Made by a program: the position numbers and the translations under genes | Notes under the pieces: model-generated | What the model was told of the DNA's origin: nothing | The model's database searches: none | The model's input: only the letters and a program-made list of their open reading frames with translations | In this document: positions 31,772 to 41,264 of the stretch, piece after piece | Position numbering within the stretch: position 1 is the first letter of the stretch | How the letters are laid out: the number at the start of each line of letters is the position of its first letter | Source of the DNA: Hyphomicrobiaceae bacterium | GTDB taxonomy: Bacteria > Pseudomonadota > Alphaproteobacteria > Rhizobiales > Hyphomicrobiaceae | Length of the DNA stretch: 64,000 nt | Assembly (NCBI GenBank): GCA_025351355.1 | Contig: JANXWC010000239.1 | Span: 1 to 64,000 of the forward strand | Direction of reading: 5' to 3'

Positions 31772-33192
31772 CGCTTCCGGGTCCACCCGCAAATGTGCGC
31801 CGTACTCGCGTCGTCATTATCGGTGCCGGGCCGGCCGGTGTTACTGCGGCCGCCACGCTGGCTCGGCACGGCGTTACGCCGATCGTGATCGATGAGGCGG
31901 CGAAGCCCGGTGGACAGATTTACCGCCAGCCGCCTGATGGTGCAGCGCGTCCGCCGCGGGAGATTTATGGCTTCGATGCCGCCAAGGCGACGCGGATTCA
32001 TGGCCTGTTCAAAGACCTGCAGAGCGCTGCCAAAATCGATTATCGCTCGCAGACGCTGGTGTGGAATATCACCCGCAACGAGCAGCGTTTCCGCCTGGAT
32101 TTGCTGCACAACGGCGTGCAGGCGACACTGGACGCCGACAAAATAATTCTCGCAACAGGGGCGGTCGATCGTGCCTTGCCGTTTCCCGGTTGGGTTTTGC
32201 CCGGCGTATTCACGCTTGGGGCGGCGCAGATCGCGCTGAAGTCGCAGGGTGTCGCCATCGGCCGCCGGGTCGCGCTGATCGGTGCCGGTCCGCTGCTGCC
32301 GTTGCTGGTAAACCAATATCTGGCCGTGGGCATCAAGCCAGTGGCCGCCCTCGACGTGGCGCCGTTCATCGCTAAGCTGCGCGCGTTTGGCGGCTTGGCG
32401 GCGCAACCGGCGACGCTGCTTAAGGGCGCCTACTACACAGCCCGCGCTGCTGCACTAGGCTGCGCGATCACGTCGAATGTCCGTTCCATCCGCGCGCTCG
32501 GCGACAGCCGCGTGACTGGTTTAGCTTACGCCACGGCCGACGGTAAAACGCACGAGATCGCTTGCGACGGCATCGCCGCGTCGTTCGGTTTGCGATCGGA
32601 ATCGCAACTCGCCGATCTCGCCGGCTGCCGCTTCGAGTTTGATAACGCCAGCCGCCAGTGGCAACCGCTCCGCGACCGCGTCGGACGCTCGTCCGTATCA
32701 GGCGTCTACATTGCTGGCGACGGTGCAGCGATCGGTGGCGCCGATGTTGCAGAACTCGCCGGCGAGCAAGCGGCGCTGGCACTGCTCGACGACGGTGGCA
32801 CGCCGACTTCGGTTGAACGCCGCCACACGCTTGACCGCGCGCTGCGACGGCAATCGCGCTTCCGCCGCGCGCTTGAATCAGCCTATCCGTTTCCCGCCCA
32901 CCTCGTCGCGAATATTCCGGATGGGCTGATCATCTGCCGCTGCGAGGGGATCACCGCCGGTCAACTGCGCGACAGCATCGCACGGCGACACCCAACCGAT
33001 GTCAATCGGCTCAAGGCCTTCAGCCGGTTGGGTATGGGGCGTTGCCAGGGCCGCATGTGTGGACATGTCGGGGCCGAGCTGCTGGCGGCTCATGCAGGAT
33101 GCGGTATTGTGGAGGCCGGCCGGCTCAGGGCGCAACCGCCGATCAAGCCGATCCCGCTGACGTCGGCGCTGGCGACGGAAGTTTCGTCATGA
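31768..33192 (+). CDS. HcnB-like FAD/NAD(P)-binding subunit
   Basis: A 474-residue pyridine-nucleotide-disulfide-type flavoprotein: VVIIGAGPAGVTAAATLARHG, EAAKPGGQIYRQPPDG, ILATGAVDRALPFPGWVLPG and a second dinucleotide motif at VALIGAGPLLP. The C-terminus has a BFD-like 2Fe-2S site: LIICRCEGITAGQL and GMGRCQGRMCG. This is the alpha-type subunit of HCN synthase, opine oxidases and D-hydroxyproline dehydrogenase. The start is fixed by the ATGA overlap; the frame upstream is out of context. Encoded between the small and the DAO-type subunits, exactly as in those heterotrimers. Confidence 0.9.
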   Translation: MTLPGPPANVRRTRVVIIGAGPAGVTAAATLARHGVTPIVIDEAAKPGGQIYRQPPDGAARPPREIYGFDAAKATRIHGLFKDLQSAAKIDYRSQTLVWNITRNEQRFRLDLLHNGVQATLDADKIILATGAVDRALPFPGWVLPGVFTLGAAQIALKSQGVAIGRRVALIGAGPLLPLLVNQYLAVGIKPVAALDVAPFIAKLRAFGGLAAQPATLLKGAYYTARAAALGCAITSNVRSIRALGDSRVTGLAYATADGKTHEIACDGIAASFGLRSESQLADLAGCRFEFDNASRQWQPLRDRVGRSSVSGVYIAGDGAAIGGADVAELAGEQAALALLDDGGTPTSVERRHTLDRALRRQSRFRRALESAYPFPAHLVANIPDGLIICRCEGITAGQLRDSIARRHPTDVNRLKAFSRLGMGRCQGRMCGHVGAELLAAHAGCGIVEAGRLRAQPPIKPIPLTSALATEVSS

Positions 33193-34325
33193 CGCTTGCC
33201 AACACGTGTGACGTGGCGATCATCGGCGGCGGCACGGCCGGATGCGCGGCAGCCGTCCACCTCAGGCGCGCGGGCATGCAGGTGATCCTGGTCGAACGCG
33301 ATCGTTGTGGCGGGGGTGCGTCCGGTGTGAATTTCGGCGGTGTGCGCACGCAAGGCCGTAATCCAGTCGAACTGCCGCTGGCGATCCGTTCGCGCGCGAT
33401 CTGGTCAACCCTTAACGAACTGCTCGGCGAGGATGTCGAATTCGACGCCACCGGCCATCTCAAGCTCGCCCGCAGTCCCGCCGACATGGCGGAGCTGGAA
33501 GCCTATGCGCTGCTCGCGCGCGAGGCGGGACTGGACCTGACCCTGATCGGACCCAACGCCATTCGCGCCGAAGTGCCGTGGCTTGGCGCTGCCGTGGTCG
33601 GCGCGTCGCTCGCCCCTAACGATGGCCAGGCCAATCCGCGACTGGTCGCACCGGCCTACGCGCGTCTGGCCCGACGGTTGGGTGTCGATATTCGCGAGCA
33701 AACCAGCGTTACTGCAGCGCGCCGTACCGAACACGGCTTTGAGATCGACGCCGCTTCCGCGACTATCACCTCCCGTCTGCTGATCAATACGGCAGGCATG
33801 GGCGCCGCCGCGATCGCGCGCCTGTTCGGTGAGGAGGTGCCACTCGAAGCCATGATGCCGAACATGGTCGTCACCGAGCCCGTGCCTTATATCGCCACGC
33901 GCTCCATCGGCGTCTGCGGCGGCGATATCTACATCCGCCAGATTCCCCGCGGCAATGTTATATTCGGCGGCGGACGCGGTGGCGGTGATTGGATGGACTG
34001 GCGCTCGCGGTCGAGCACGGAAACCACCCTTACCAACATTCCTAAGCTCGTCGACATCGTGCCGGCCTTCCGCGATGCGCTGATCATCCGATCCTGGTCC
34101 GGCATCGATGGCTTGACTCCCGATAAGCTTCCAGTAATCGGCCCTTCGATGACGACGCCCGGCCTGCTGCACGCGTTCGGTTTCTGCGGCAGTGGATTTC
34201 AACTCGGCCCGGTGATTGGCGAAATCCTCGCTGAATTGGCGCTCAAGGGCGGAAGTTCTTCGCCGCTCGACGCGTTCCGCATCGATCGTTTCACACAACC
34301 CGGCCTTGCAGCCGCGACGGCATAA
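33189..34325 (+). CDS. HcnC-like DAO family FAD subunit
   Basis: A 378-residue D-amino-acid-oxidase-fold protein: CDVAIIGGGTAGCAAAVHLR binds FAD, GGGASGVNFGGVRTQG follows, and the C-terminal SWSGIDGLTPDKLPVIG and GFCGSGFQLGPVIGEILAEL segments are typical of the catalytic beta subunit in HCN synthase, opine oxidases and sarcosine/hydroxyproline dehydrogenases. It would oxidise the C-N bond of an amino acid or N-substituted amino acid. It is coupled to the preceding gene by ATGA. True HCN production is possible but not indicated; the surrounding importer and amidohydrolase favour catabolism. Confidence 0.87.
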   Translation: MTLANTCDVAIIGGGTAGCAAAVHLRRAGMQVILVERDRCGGGASGVNFGGVRTQGRNPVELPLAIRSRAIWSTLNELLGEDVEFDATGHLKLARSPADMAELEAYALLAREAGLDLTLIGPNAIRAEVPWLGAAVVGASLAPNDGQANPRLVAPAYARLARRLGVDIREQTSVTAARRTEHGFEIDAASATITSRLLINTAGMGAAAIARLFGEEVPLEAMMPNMVVTEPVPYIATRSIGVCGGDIYIRQIPRGNVIFGGGRGGGDWMDWRSRSSTETTLTNIPKLVDIVPAFRDALIIRSWSGIDGLTPDKLPVIGPSMTTPGLLHAFGFCGSGFQLGPVIGEILAELALKGGSSSPLDAFRIDRFTQPGLAAATA

Positions 34326-34346
34326 AGGGGATAACCCGCTCAAGCC

Positions 34347-34383
34347 GGGACGATAAGCGCCGCCGCTGCTCAGCTGTCGTCCC
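34347..34383 (+). terminator. Possible hairpin after the HcnC-like gene
   Basis: gggacga at 34347-34353 pairs with tcgtccc at 34377-34383, with further pairing possible between aagccg and cggctt outside it. It lies 21 bases past the stop codon in the 252-base gap before the binding-protein gene. There is no T tract, so it may only slow or trim transcription. Confidence 0.35.
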
Positions 34384-34577
34384 TGTTTCGGCTTGCGCCG
34401 GCGCACTTTGGCGAACTTATCCCCCCGCTTCTTGAACGTGCCTATACTGGTGTCATGACGGTCGCCGGTCCAAACGGCTGCCACCAGCTCTTGGCCATCG
34501 TGACCACCGATGCCGCGTGACAAGGGAGGCCGGCAAGGGCAAGCTGGGACCAGTTAGTTTTTTCGGAGGGAAAGTTC

Positions 34578-36131
34578 ATGCGTCGTCAGAACTGGTTTGC
34601 TTTGCTTGCCGCCGCCAGCGCGCTCACTGCCCTTTCCGCCGGCACTGCACGGGCGGAAAAAGTCCTCAACGTCGGCATGGCCGCAGCCGACGTCGGCCAG
34701 CTCGACCCGCACAAGGCGACCACCACGCAGGACAAGCCCGTCGTCTCCTGGATCTTCAACGGCCTCGTGCGGCTGAAACCCGGCTCCGCAAAACTCGAAG
34801 ATATCGAGCCCGATCTCGCCGAAAAATGGGAGGCGTCCGCCGATCGCCTGACGTGGACCTTCCACCTGCGCAAGGGCGTCAAGTTCCACGGCAACTACGG
34901 CGAACTCACCGCCGACGACGTCATCTATTCGCTGCAGCGTGCCGGCAATTCGAAATCGTCCTCGTTCTCCGGCGATTATGCTTCCGTCGACAGCATCACC
35001 GCACCCGATCCGCTGACCGTCGTCATCAAATTGAAGTCACCGATCCCGTCGCTACTCGGCATCGTCGCCAACTATCACGGCGGTAACATCGTCTCGAAGA
35101 AAGCTGCCGAGGAGCGCGGCGAAAACTTCCGCATCAATCCGATCGGCACCGGTCCCTTCGCCTTCGACACCTACAAACCCAACGAGAGCGTCTCCCTCGT
35201 CGCCAACGCCAGCTACTTTCGCGGTAAGCCGAAAATCGACCGCATCGTCTACCGCTTCGTGCCGTCCGACAGCAGCCGCGATCTGGCCTTCGAGGCCGGC
35301 GAGTTGGATTTGATCTATGGCCGTCAGGACCAACTCTGGGTCGATCGCATGAAAAAGCGCCCAGGCGTTGCAGTCGACGCCGTACCGCCGGGCGAGCTGG
35401 CCATGATCAGCCTCAACATGGCCTCCAAGCCGCTCGATGATATCCGCGTCCGCCAGGCCATCGCCTACGCCGTGGATCCGGAAGGCCTTGCGGTGCACAA
35501 GGGCAAGGCCGTAGCCACCGCCGCGCGTTCGGTCGTCCCGATCGGCTATCTCGGCCAGATCGACGCTATGCCGATGGAAAAACGCGATCTCGCCAAAGCA
35601 AAAGCGCTGCTGACTGAAGCCGGGTTCCCCAACGGCCTGAAGCTCAAGGTCGTGCACACACAGTTGCCGACGCTGCTTGCTTCCATGCAGGTCGTGCAAG
35701 CTCAGCTGAAAGAAGCCGGCATCGATCTGCAGCTCGACGTCGTCGATCATCAGACCTATCACGCCAATATCCGCAAGGATCTGTCCCAGGTCGTCTACTA
35801 TGCAGCGGCCCGCTTTCCGGTCGCCGACGTCTACCTGACCCAGTTCTTTCACTCGGCTTCGACCGTCGGCAAACCAACCGCTGTCGCCAATTTCTCGCAC
35901 TGCGATGTGGCCGACAAGGAGATCGAAGAGGCGCGCGTTTCCACCGATCCAGTGAAGCAGAAGGAACTGTGGGCCGTGGCGCAAAAGAAGATCGCGGCCG
36001 CCGTGTGTGCCGTCCCGCTTTTCGAAGCCCTGCAAGTGTGGGCAGCCAGCCCCGCTATCGACTACGGCTATAAATTCGAAGGCGCTCTCCAACTCGGTCC
36101 CGTGATCACCGAACTGACGGATAAGAAGTGA
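34578..36131 (+). CDS. Dpp/Opp-type ABC transporter substrate-binding protein
   Basis: A 517-residue SBP_bac_5 protein. The signal peptide (MRRQNWFALLAAASALTALS...GTARA) is followed by LNVGMAAADVGQLDPHKATT, LAEKWEASADRLTWTFHLRK and GVKFHGNYGELTADDVIYSL, the family signature, later DIRVRQAIAYAVDPEGL. It binds a peptide, opine, glycoside or similar solute in the periplasm and delivers it to the permease encoded just downstream. GGAGGG lies nine bases before ATG, the strongest ribosome binding site in the region, as expected for an abundant binding protein. The following gap holds strong hairpins. Confidence 0.93.
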   Translation: MRRQNWFALLAAASALTALSAGTARAEKVLNVGMAAADVGQLDPHKATTTQDKPVVSWIFNGLVRLKPGSAKLEDIEPDLAEKWEASADRLTWTFHLRKGVKFHGNYGELTADDVIYSLQRAGNSKSSSFSGDYASVDSITAPDPLTVVIKLKSPIPSLLGIVANYHGGNIVSKKAAEERGENFRINPIGTGPFAFDTYKPNESVSLVANASYFRGKPKIDRIVYRFVPSDSSRDLAFEAGELDLIYGRQDQLWVDRMKKRPGVAVDAVPPGELAMISLNMASKPLDDIRVRQAIAYAVDPEGLAVHKGKAVATAARSVVPIGYLGQIDAMPMEKRDLAKAKALLTEAGFPNGLKLKVVHTQLPTLLASMQVVQAQLKEAGIDLQLDVVDHQTYHANIRKDLSQVVYYAAARFPVADVYLTQFFHSASTVGKPTAVANFSHCDVADKEIEEARVSTDPVKQKELWAVAQKKIAAAVCAVPLFEALQVWAASPAIDYGYKFEGALQLGPVITELTDKK

Positions 36132-36535
36132 ACCTGCACACGGTCGAACGTTGCATCGATCGCCATTTTCTACCGCCGCTTTCCCGGCCGCAGCGCCATT
36201 CGGCGGGGAGAGCCGGGATCTTTAGCTGGGGGAATGGGCGCAAGTGCTGACCTGATGCGCCCTTATCCGAGGGGTAAAGATCCCGGATATTTAGCCAACG
36301 CAAAATGGCGTCGGCCAAATTCCGGGAACGCAACAGGCGGAGTTTGCGCACCGGATGACGACTCAATTTTGTGGCTTCCGCCGCCACAAGTGCCAGGACG
36401 AAAGAAGTGAGTGAGTTTGTGCTGGGCGAACAGGACTGATGATGCATTTTTCTCAAACTATAGCGCTCTCAAAATGTGAGTTGCACGCTCTTGAACACCC
36501 ATCCCTCCACACTGTCTGCGTGCGAAAGCTGAGCC
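36132..36535 (+). promoter_or_regulatory. Structured intergenic region with two mutually exclusive hairpins
   Basis: No gene is seen in these 404 bases. Hairpin A pairs ccgggatcttta (36213-36224) with taaagatcccgg (36275-36286), enclosing an inner stem gggcgca (36236-36242) with tgcgccc (36256-36262). Hairpin B pairs about 36281-36301 with 36308-36327 with one bulge. The bases tcccgg at 36281-36286 belong to both, so A and B exclude each other. The position between binding-protein and permease genes is where retro-regulation keeps the binding protein abundant. Confidence 0.6.
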
Positions 36536-37477
36536 ATGCTGCGCTTCATCGCTAAGCGGCTGCTGTTCGCCATTCCTACCCTGCTCGGCGTGCTGACGCT
36601 GGTGTTCTTTCTCGTCCGCATCGTGCCTGGTGATCCCGCGCTCGTCGTGCTCGGTGATCAAGCCTCGCCCGAAGCGCTGGCGAACTTGCGCGAACGGCTC
36701 GGCCTCAACAAGCCGCTGCTGGTCCAATACGTCGACTATCTCGGCGCTATCGCGCACGGCGATCTCGGCCGCTCGCTGACCACCAATCGTCCGGTCATGA
36801 CGGACATGCTGGCCGTGTTGCCGAACACCATCGAACTGACGCTCGCCAGTCTGTTGATCGGCCTTGTCGGCGGCGTGCCGCTCGGCGTGCTCGCCGCGGT
36901 CAGGCGAGGCGGCATCGCCGATTGGCTGGCGCGCATCGTCTCACTGATCGGTCTGTCGTTTCCGGCCTTCGTCTCTGGCGTTCTGCTGCTCGTGCTGTTC
37001 GCCATTCAGTTCCGGTGGTTTCCGGTCATTTCCGCGCCGCGTTCCGGCGATATCCTGGAACGTTTGCGCGCGCTGGCGCTGCCGGCCATCAATCTCGGCG
37101 TCATTATGATTGCCTATGTGACGCGAGTGACGCGCTCGGGCATGCTCAACGCACTCAGCCAGGACTATGTGCGAACGGCACGGGCGAAAGGCGTCCCCGC
37201 CCGTCTCGTCGTCTGGCGTCACGCGCTGCGCAACGTGCTCATTCCCATCGTCACCATCATCGGGCTCAATCTCGGTGTGCTCATCGGCAATTCGGTGCTC
37301 ACCGAAATCGTCTTCTCCCGTCCCGGTCTCGGCAAGATCATCGTCAATGCCCTCAACACCCGCGACTACGCCACCCTGCAGGCCATGATGGTCGTCTTCG
37401 CCTTCGCCATCGTCATCACCAACGTGCTGACCGATCTTGTCTACGGCCTCGTCGATCCGCGCGTGAAAACGCCATGA
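36536..37477 (+). CDS. ABC transporter permease, DppB type
   Basis: A 313-residue inner-membrane permease: MLRFIAKRLLFAIPTLLGVL, the family's TM1, then a periplasmic loop with GDPALVVLGDQASPEALANL and the EAA-like cytoplasmic loop DYVRTARAKGVPARLVVWRH that contacts the ATPase. Six membrane helices are readable. It forms the channel with the DppC-type protein, whose ATG overlaps its TGA. It belongs to the importer of the HcnABC-like locus. Confidence 0.95.
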   Translation: MLRFIAKRLLFAIPTLLGVLTLVFFLVRIVPGDPALVVLGDQASPEALANLRERLGLNKPLLVQYVDYLGAIAHGDLGRSLTTNRPVMTDMLAVLPNTIELTLASLLIGLVGGVPLGVLAAVRRGGIADWLARIVSLIGLSFPAFVSGVLLLVLFAIQFRWFPVISAPRSGDILERLRALALPAINLGVIMIAYVTRVTRSGMLNALSQDYVRTARAKGVPARLVVWRHALRNVLIPIVTIIGLNLGVLIGNSVLTEIVFSRPGLGKIIVNALNTRDYATLQAMMVVFAFAIVITNVLTDLVYGLVDPRVKTP

Positions 37478-38352
37478 GCCCGACCACGACCACAGTCACA
37501 ATCACCAACTCGCCGCCAACCCGCATCTCCACGTGGTCGCGCATCCGCACCAGCCCCGCCGTACTCGCCGGTGTTGCGATCTGTTTCACACTGATAGTCT
37601 TAGCTGTCCTCGCGCCGTGGATCGCACCCTACGATCCCAACCGTCAGGGGCTTGGCATTCAGCTCGCCGATCCTTCGGGCGCCCACTGGCTCGGCCTCGA
37701 CTCATTCGGCCGCGACGTGCTCTCGCGGATTATCTGGGGCGCGCGCATTTCGCTGTGGGTTGGCGTCGTCGCGACGCTGGCGGCGATGCTCGTCGGCAGC
37801 ACCATCGGCATCATCGCCGGTTACTTCGGCGGCACCATCGATCGCGTCATCACCATGCTCACCGACATCCTGTTGTCGTTTCCGCAACTCGTCATGGGGT
37901 TGCTGCTGGTTGCCGTGCTCGGCGCCAGTCTCACCAATATCATCCTGGCCATCGCGGTAACCGCGGCACCCGCCTTCATTCGCTTGGCGCGTGGCTCCAC
38001 ACTCGCTATGCGCGAACGCGATTTTATTGACGCCGGCCGCGCGCTCGGCTTCTCCGATATGCGTATCATGTTCGTTCACGTGGCGCCCAACATCCTCGAT
38101 GAAATCATCGTCATGGGATCGTTGTGGGTGGCGACCGCTATCCGCACCGAATCCACCCTTGCCTTCATCGGCCTCGGCGTGCCGCCGCCCACCGCGACCT
38201 GGGGCGGCATCATCCGCGAAGGCTTTGAGTTCCTCAATGACAACTATCTGCTCGCCGTGTTTCCGAGCCTCGCAATCCTCATCACCATGATCGCGCTTAA
38301 CCTCATTGGCGACGGCCTGCGCGACGCCACCGATCCGAGGGCGCCACAATGA
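37474..38352 (+). CDS. ABC transporter permease, DppC type
   Basis: A 292-residue permease. After a cytoplasmic N-tail it has VLAGVAICFTLIVLAVLAPW as TM1, the family segment HWLGLDSFGRDVLSRIIWGA, and the EAA-like loop ERDFIDAGRALGFSDMRIMF. The start is fixed by the ATGA overlap with the DppB-type gene; the longer upstream frame is the other gene's shadow. Its own stop overlaps the first ATPase gene in the same way, so all four membrane and ATPase genes are translated in a chain. Confidence 0.95.
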   Translation: MSPTTTTVTITNSPPTRISTWSRIRTSPAVLAGVAICFTLIVLAVLAPWIAPYDPNRQGLGIQLADPSGAHWLGLDSFGRDVLSRIIWGARISLWVGVVATLAAMLVGSTIGIIAGYFGGTIDRVITMLTDILLSFPQLVMGLLLVAVLGASLTNIILAIAVTAAPAFIRLARGSTLAMRERDFIDAGRALGFSDMRIMFVHVAPNILDEIIVMGSLWVATAIRTESTLAFIGLGVPPPTATWGGIIREGFEFLNDNYLLAVFPSLAILITMIALNLIGDGLRDATDPRAPQ

Positions 38353-39338
38353 GCACAGTCGCCGCCCCGGCCTTATCGGTTAAAAATCTGACCACGGAAA
38401 TCCGCAGCCGCGATCAATGGCATCAGGCCGTGCGCGACGTGAGCTTTGACATCGTCCAACGCGAAACCGTGGCGCTTGTCGGTGAATCCGGTTGCGGAAA
38501 AAGCCTGACCGCGCTCTCCATCATGGCCTTGCTGCCGCCCGGCGTCGGTCGCATCGTCGGTGGTCGCGTCAGCGCTGATGGCCAATTGATCAGCGGCATC
38601 GCCGACGCCGAAATGGAAAAGATCCGCGGCAGCCGCATCGGCATGGTGTTCCAGGAGCCGATGACGTCGCTGAACCCTGTCCTCACCGTCGGCTTCCAGA
38701 TTGCCGAACCACTGCTCTATCACCGCGATCTGTCTCGCCGCGCGGCGCTGGCTCGCGCCGTCGAATTGATGGATCTCGTCCGCATTCCAAGCGCCGCGCA
38801 ACGCATCAACGATTATCCGCATCAGTTTTCCGGCGGGATGCGCCAGCGCGTCATGATCGCCATGGCACTGGCCTGCGCACCCAAGGTGCTGATCGCCGAC
38901 GAGCCGACAACAGCACTCGATGTCACCATCCAGGCGCAGGTGCTGGCCCTGCTCGCCGAGTTGCAGCGCTCCGCCGGGCTGGCCGTCCTGCTGATCACCC
39001 ACAATCTCGGCGTCGTCGCGTCGGTCGCCGACCGCGTGCTCGTCATGTACGGCGGCGATGTCGTCGAAAGCGCCGCCATGCCCGATCTCTTCCAGCGCCC
39101 CACGCATCCCTACACAACCGCACTCCTGGCCGCCATGCCGCGCTCTGATCGCTCCTCCGAGACGATCGCGCCCATTCCCGGCCAGGTTCCGGCGCTCGCT
39201 GAAATGCCCGTCGGCTGCCGCTTTCAATCGCGTTGCCCGCTGCGCGAGGTGCGTTGCGTCGAGCGGCCGCCCTTGCGCCCCATCGACGCCGCCGGCACGC
39301 ATCACGTCCGCTGCTGGGTGACGGGAGGCGCACCATGA
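38349..39338 (+). CDS. ABC transporter ATPase, DppD type
   Basis: A 329-residue ATP-binding subunit: Walker [17 protein letters not shown]-loop [15 protein letters not shown], signature [15 protein letters not shown], Walker [17 protein letters not shown] and the switch His in [11 protein letters not shown]. The C-terminal oligopeptide-transporter extension with Cys residues ([16 protein letters not shown]) is present; in relatives it binds an Fe-S cluster. It pairs with the DppF-type ATPase to drive import. Confidence 0.95.
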   Translation: MSTVAAPALSVKNLTTEIRSRDQWHQAVRDVSFDIVQRETVALVGESGCGKSLTALSIMALLPPGVGRIVGGRVSADGQLISGIADAEMEKIRGSRIGMVFQEPMTSLNPVLTVGFQIAEPLLYHRDLSRRAALARAVELMDLVRIPSAAQRINDYPHQFSGGMRQRVMIAMALACAPKVLIADEPTTALDVTIQAQVLALLAELQRSAGLAVLLITHNLGVVASVADRVLVMYGGDVVESAAMPDLFQRPTHPYTTALLAAMPRSDRSSETIAPIPGQVPALAEMPVGCRFQSRCPLREVRCVERPPLRPIDAAGTHHVRCWVTGGAP

Positions 39339-40309
39339 CCGCTCCGCCGCTGTTCGAGATCGACGGCCTGACCAAGATCTTCCGCAACCGTCGCGGCTTT
39401 CCCATCCCCCGCACGATCGTCGTGCGCGCCGTCGATGGCGTGTCGCTGTCGGTATCGCGCGGCGAAGCACTCGGCATCGTCGGCGAATCCGGTTGCGGCA
39501 AGTCAACGTTGGCACGCGTCGCCTTGCGCCTGCTTGAGGCCGACGCCGGTAGCATCCGCTTCGACGGCGAGGACGTGCTTTCAGCCGGCCCGGCGCGTCT
39601 GCGCGAACTTCGCCAGCGCATGCAGATCGTCTTCCAGGATCCCTCGTCCGCGCTCGATCCCCGCCAACGCATCGGCGACGCATTGGCCGAACCGCTCACA
39701 GTGCACGGCGTGACCCACGGTGCCGCAACCGCGGCCCGCGTCCGCGCCTTACTCGACGAAGTCGGCCTGCCGGGCTCCGCGCTCGACCGCTTCCCTCATG
39801 AATTTTCCGGTGGTCAGCGCCAGCGCATCGGCATTGCTCGCGCACTTGCTCTCGGCCCCGAACTCATCTTCGCCGACGAGCCCGTCTCCGCGCTCGATGT
39901 GTCTGTGCAGGCGCAAATCCTGGCTTTGTTGGCGGACCTGCGCCAACGGCGCAATCTCGCATTCGTCTTCATCAGTCACGACCTCGGCGTTGTCAGATAT
40001 TTCTGTCAGCGCGCGGCCGTCATGTATCTCGGCCGCGTTGTCGAACTCGGCCCCACCGCCGACCTCCTCGACAGGCCGCTGCATCCCTATACCGCCTTGT
40101 TGCGCACCAGTTCGCCCATCCCCGACCCGACCGCCGGCATCACCATGCAGCTGCAGGAGGGCGAGCCACCGTCACCCGTCAATCCACCGTCCGGCTGCCA
40201 TTTCCATCCGCGCTGTCCGCGCGCCATCGACCATTGCCGCGCCGTCGCACCTACGCTCATCGAGCATTCCCCCGGCCGCAGCGTCGCCTGCCATCTGCCG
40301 CTGGACTAA
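39335..40309 (+). CDS. ABC transporter ATPase, DppF type
   Basis: A 324-residue second ATPase: Walker [17 protein letters not shown]-loop FQDPSSALDPRQRIG, signature SGGQRQRIGIARALA, Walker B LIFADEPVSALDVSVQ and His in FISHDLGVVRYF. The C-terminal Cys motif (CHFHPRCPRAIDHC) matches the Dpp/Opp family. The ATG overlaps the TGA of the DppD-type gene. It completes the importer; the next gene (enoyl-CoA hydratase) follows after 79 bases. Confidence 0.95.
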   Translation: MTAPPLFEIDGLTKIFRNRRGFPIPRTIVVRAVDGVSLSVSRGEALGIVGESGCGKSTLARVALRLLEADAGSIRFDGEDVLSAGPARLRELRQRMQIVFQDPSSALDPRQRIGDALAEPLTVHGVTHGAATAARVRALLDEVGLPGSALDRFPHEFSGGQRQRIGIARALALGPELIFADEPVSALDVSVQAQILALLADLRQRRNLAFVFISHDLGVVRYFCQRAAVMYLGRVVELGPTADLLDRPLHPYTALLRTSSPIPDPTAGITMQLQEGEPPSPVNPPSGCHFHPRCPRAIDHCRAVAPTLIEHSPGRSVACHLPLD

Positions 40310-40388
40310 GCCGCGCAGCAAGAGTTTGACGCGCACAGCAGGCTGTTGGACACTGTCACCTCCCGCAACGCGCTTGATTGGAAAGACC

Positions 40389-41183
40389 ATGGCCGAATTC
40401 ATCCGCACCCTTGAAGATGGCGTGATGCGCCTGGTGATCAACCGTCCCGACGCCTTCAACGCTCTCTCGCGCGACATCATGGACGGACTGTCCTCGGCAC
40501 TGGAAGAAGCAGCCAGCGATCCGGCCGTCGGTTGCGTCGTGGTTCGCGGCGCGGGCGAAAAGGCGTTCTGTGCAGGCGGCGACGTCAAGGCGATGGCCGC
40601 TGGCGGGCGCAATGCGGACTGGACCACCGAGACAAAAATCGCCGATCTGCGCCGCCGCATGCGCATTTCCGAATTGCTGCACGAGATGCCGAAGCCGACC
40701 ATCGCGATGGTCAACGGCGTCGCGGCGGGTGCGGGCCTGTCGATCGCACTGGCCGCCGACATGCGCTTTGCCGGCAAGAGCGCGCGCATGACCACCGCGT
40801 TTGCCAAGATCGGTTTTTCCGGCGATTTCGGATCGCATTATTTTCTGCACAAGCTGGTGGGCACGGCGAAGGCGCGCGAATTGTATTTCACCTCGGAAAT
40901 GCTCGACAGCAGTGCGATGGCCAAGCTCGGCCTCGCCAACCGCGTCATCGACGACGAAACCCTGGATGCTGAAACCATGGCGTTCGCAAAAACGCTCGCG
41001 GCGGGCCCGCGCGTCGCCTGGTGGCACGTCAAGCGCAATATGAAAATTGCCGAAGAGGGCACACTCTCACAAGCGCTCGACGCTGAAGCCACCGGCATGA
41101 TCATGACCGCGCTGACCGACGATCACAAAAACGCCGCCAAAGCCTTCGCCGAAAAACGCCCCGCGACGTTCAAGGGGCGGTGA
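40389..41183 (+). CDS. Enoyl-CoA hydratase/isomerase family protein
   Basis: A 264-residue crotonase-fold enzyme. The oxyanion-hole segments are EKAFCAGGDVKAMAAGG and NGVAAGAGLSIALAADMRFA; AFAKIGFSGDFGSHYFLHKLVG contains the region of the catalytic acid, where Asp replaces the Glu found in classical hydratases. Such enzymes hydrate, isomerise or cleave acyl-CoA intermediates. It is the last gene on the plus strand after the Dpp-type importer, so it may act late in that pathway, or be an independent beta-oxidation gene paired with the acyl-CoA dehydrogenases that converge on it. Confidence 0.87.
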   Translation: MAEFIRTLEDGVMRLVINRPDAFNALSRDIMDGLSSALEEAASDPAVGCVVVRGAGEKAFCAGGDVKAMAAGGRNADWTTETKIADLRRRMRISELLHEMPKPTIAMVNGVAAGAGLSIALAADMRFAGKSARMTTAFAKIGFSGDFGSHYFLHKLVGTAKARELYFTSEMLDSSAMAKLGLANRVIDDETLDAETMAFAKTLAAGPRVAWWHVKRNMKIAEEGTLSQALDAEATGMIMTALTDDHKNAAKAFAEKRPATFKGR

Positions 41184-41264
41184 CGGGCAGCCAGAATCTG
41201 ACCCGGATGCCAGTCGAAGCTCGTTGTGGCCGCTTTCGCGCATGGGCACTGCTCCTGCCACTGC

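Noticed and set aside
31445-34325. Hydrogen cyanide synthase (hcnABC) as a firm name
   Set aside because: The same subunit design occurs in opine oxidases and hydroxyproline dehydrogenases, and the context with an importer and amidohydrolase fits catabolism better.
36922-37473. Long N-terminal extension of the DppC-type permease
   Set aside because: It overlaps the DppB-type gene in another frame, has repetitive Arg/His composition, and the ATGA overlap gives a natural start.
38373-39683. A 436-residue open frame opposite the DppD/DppF-type ATPase genes
   Set aside because: Antisense shadow of two ABC ATPases with complete Walker motifs.
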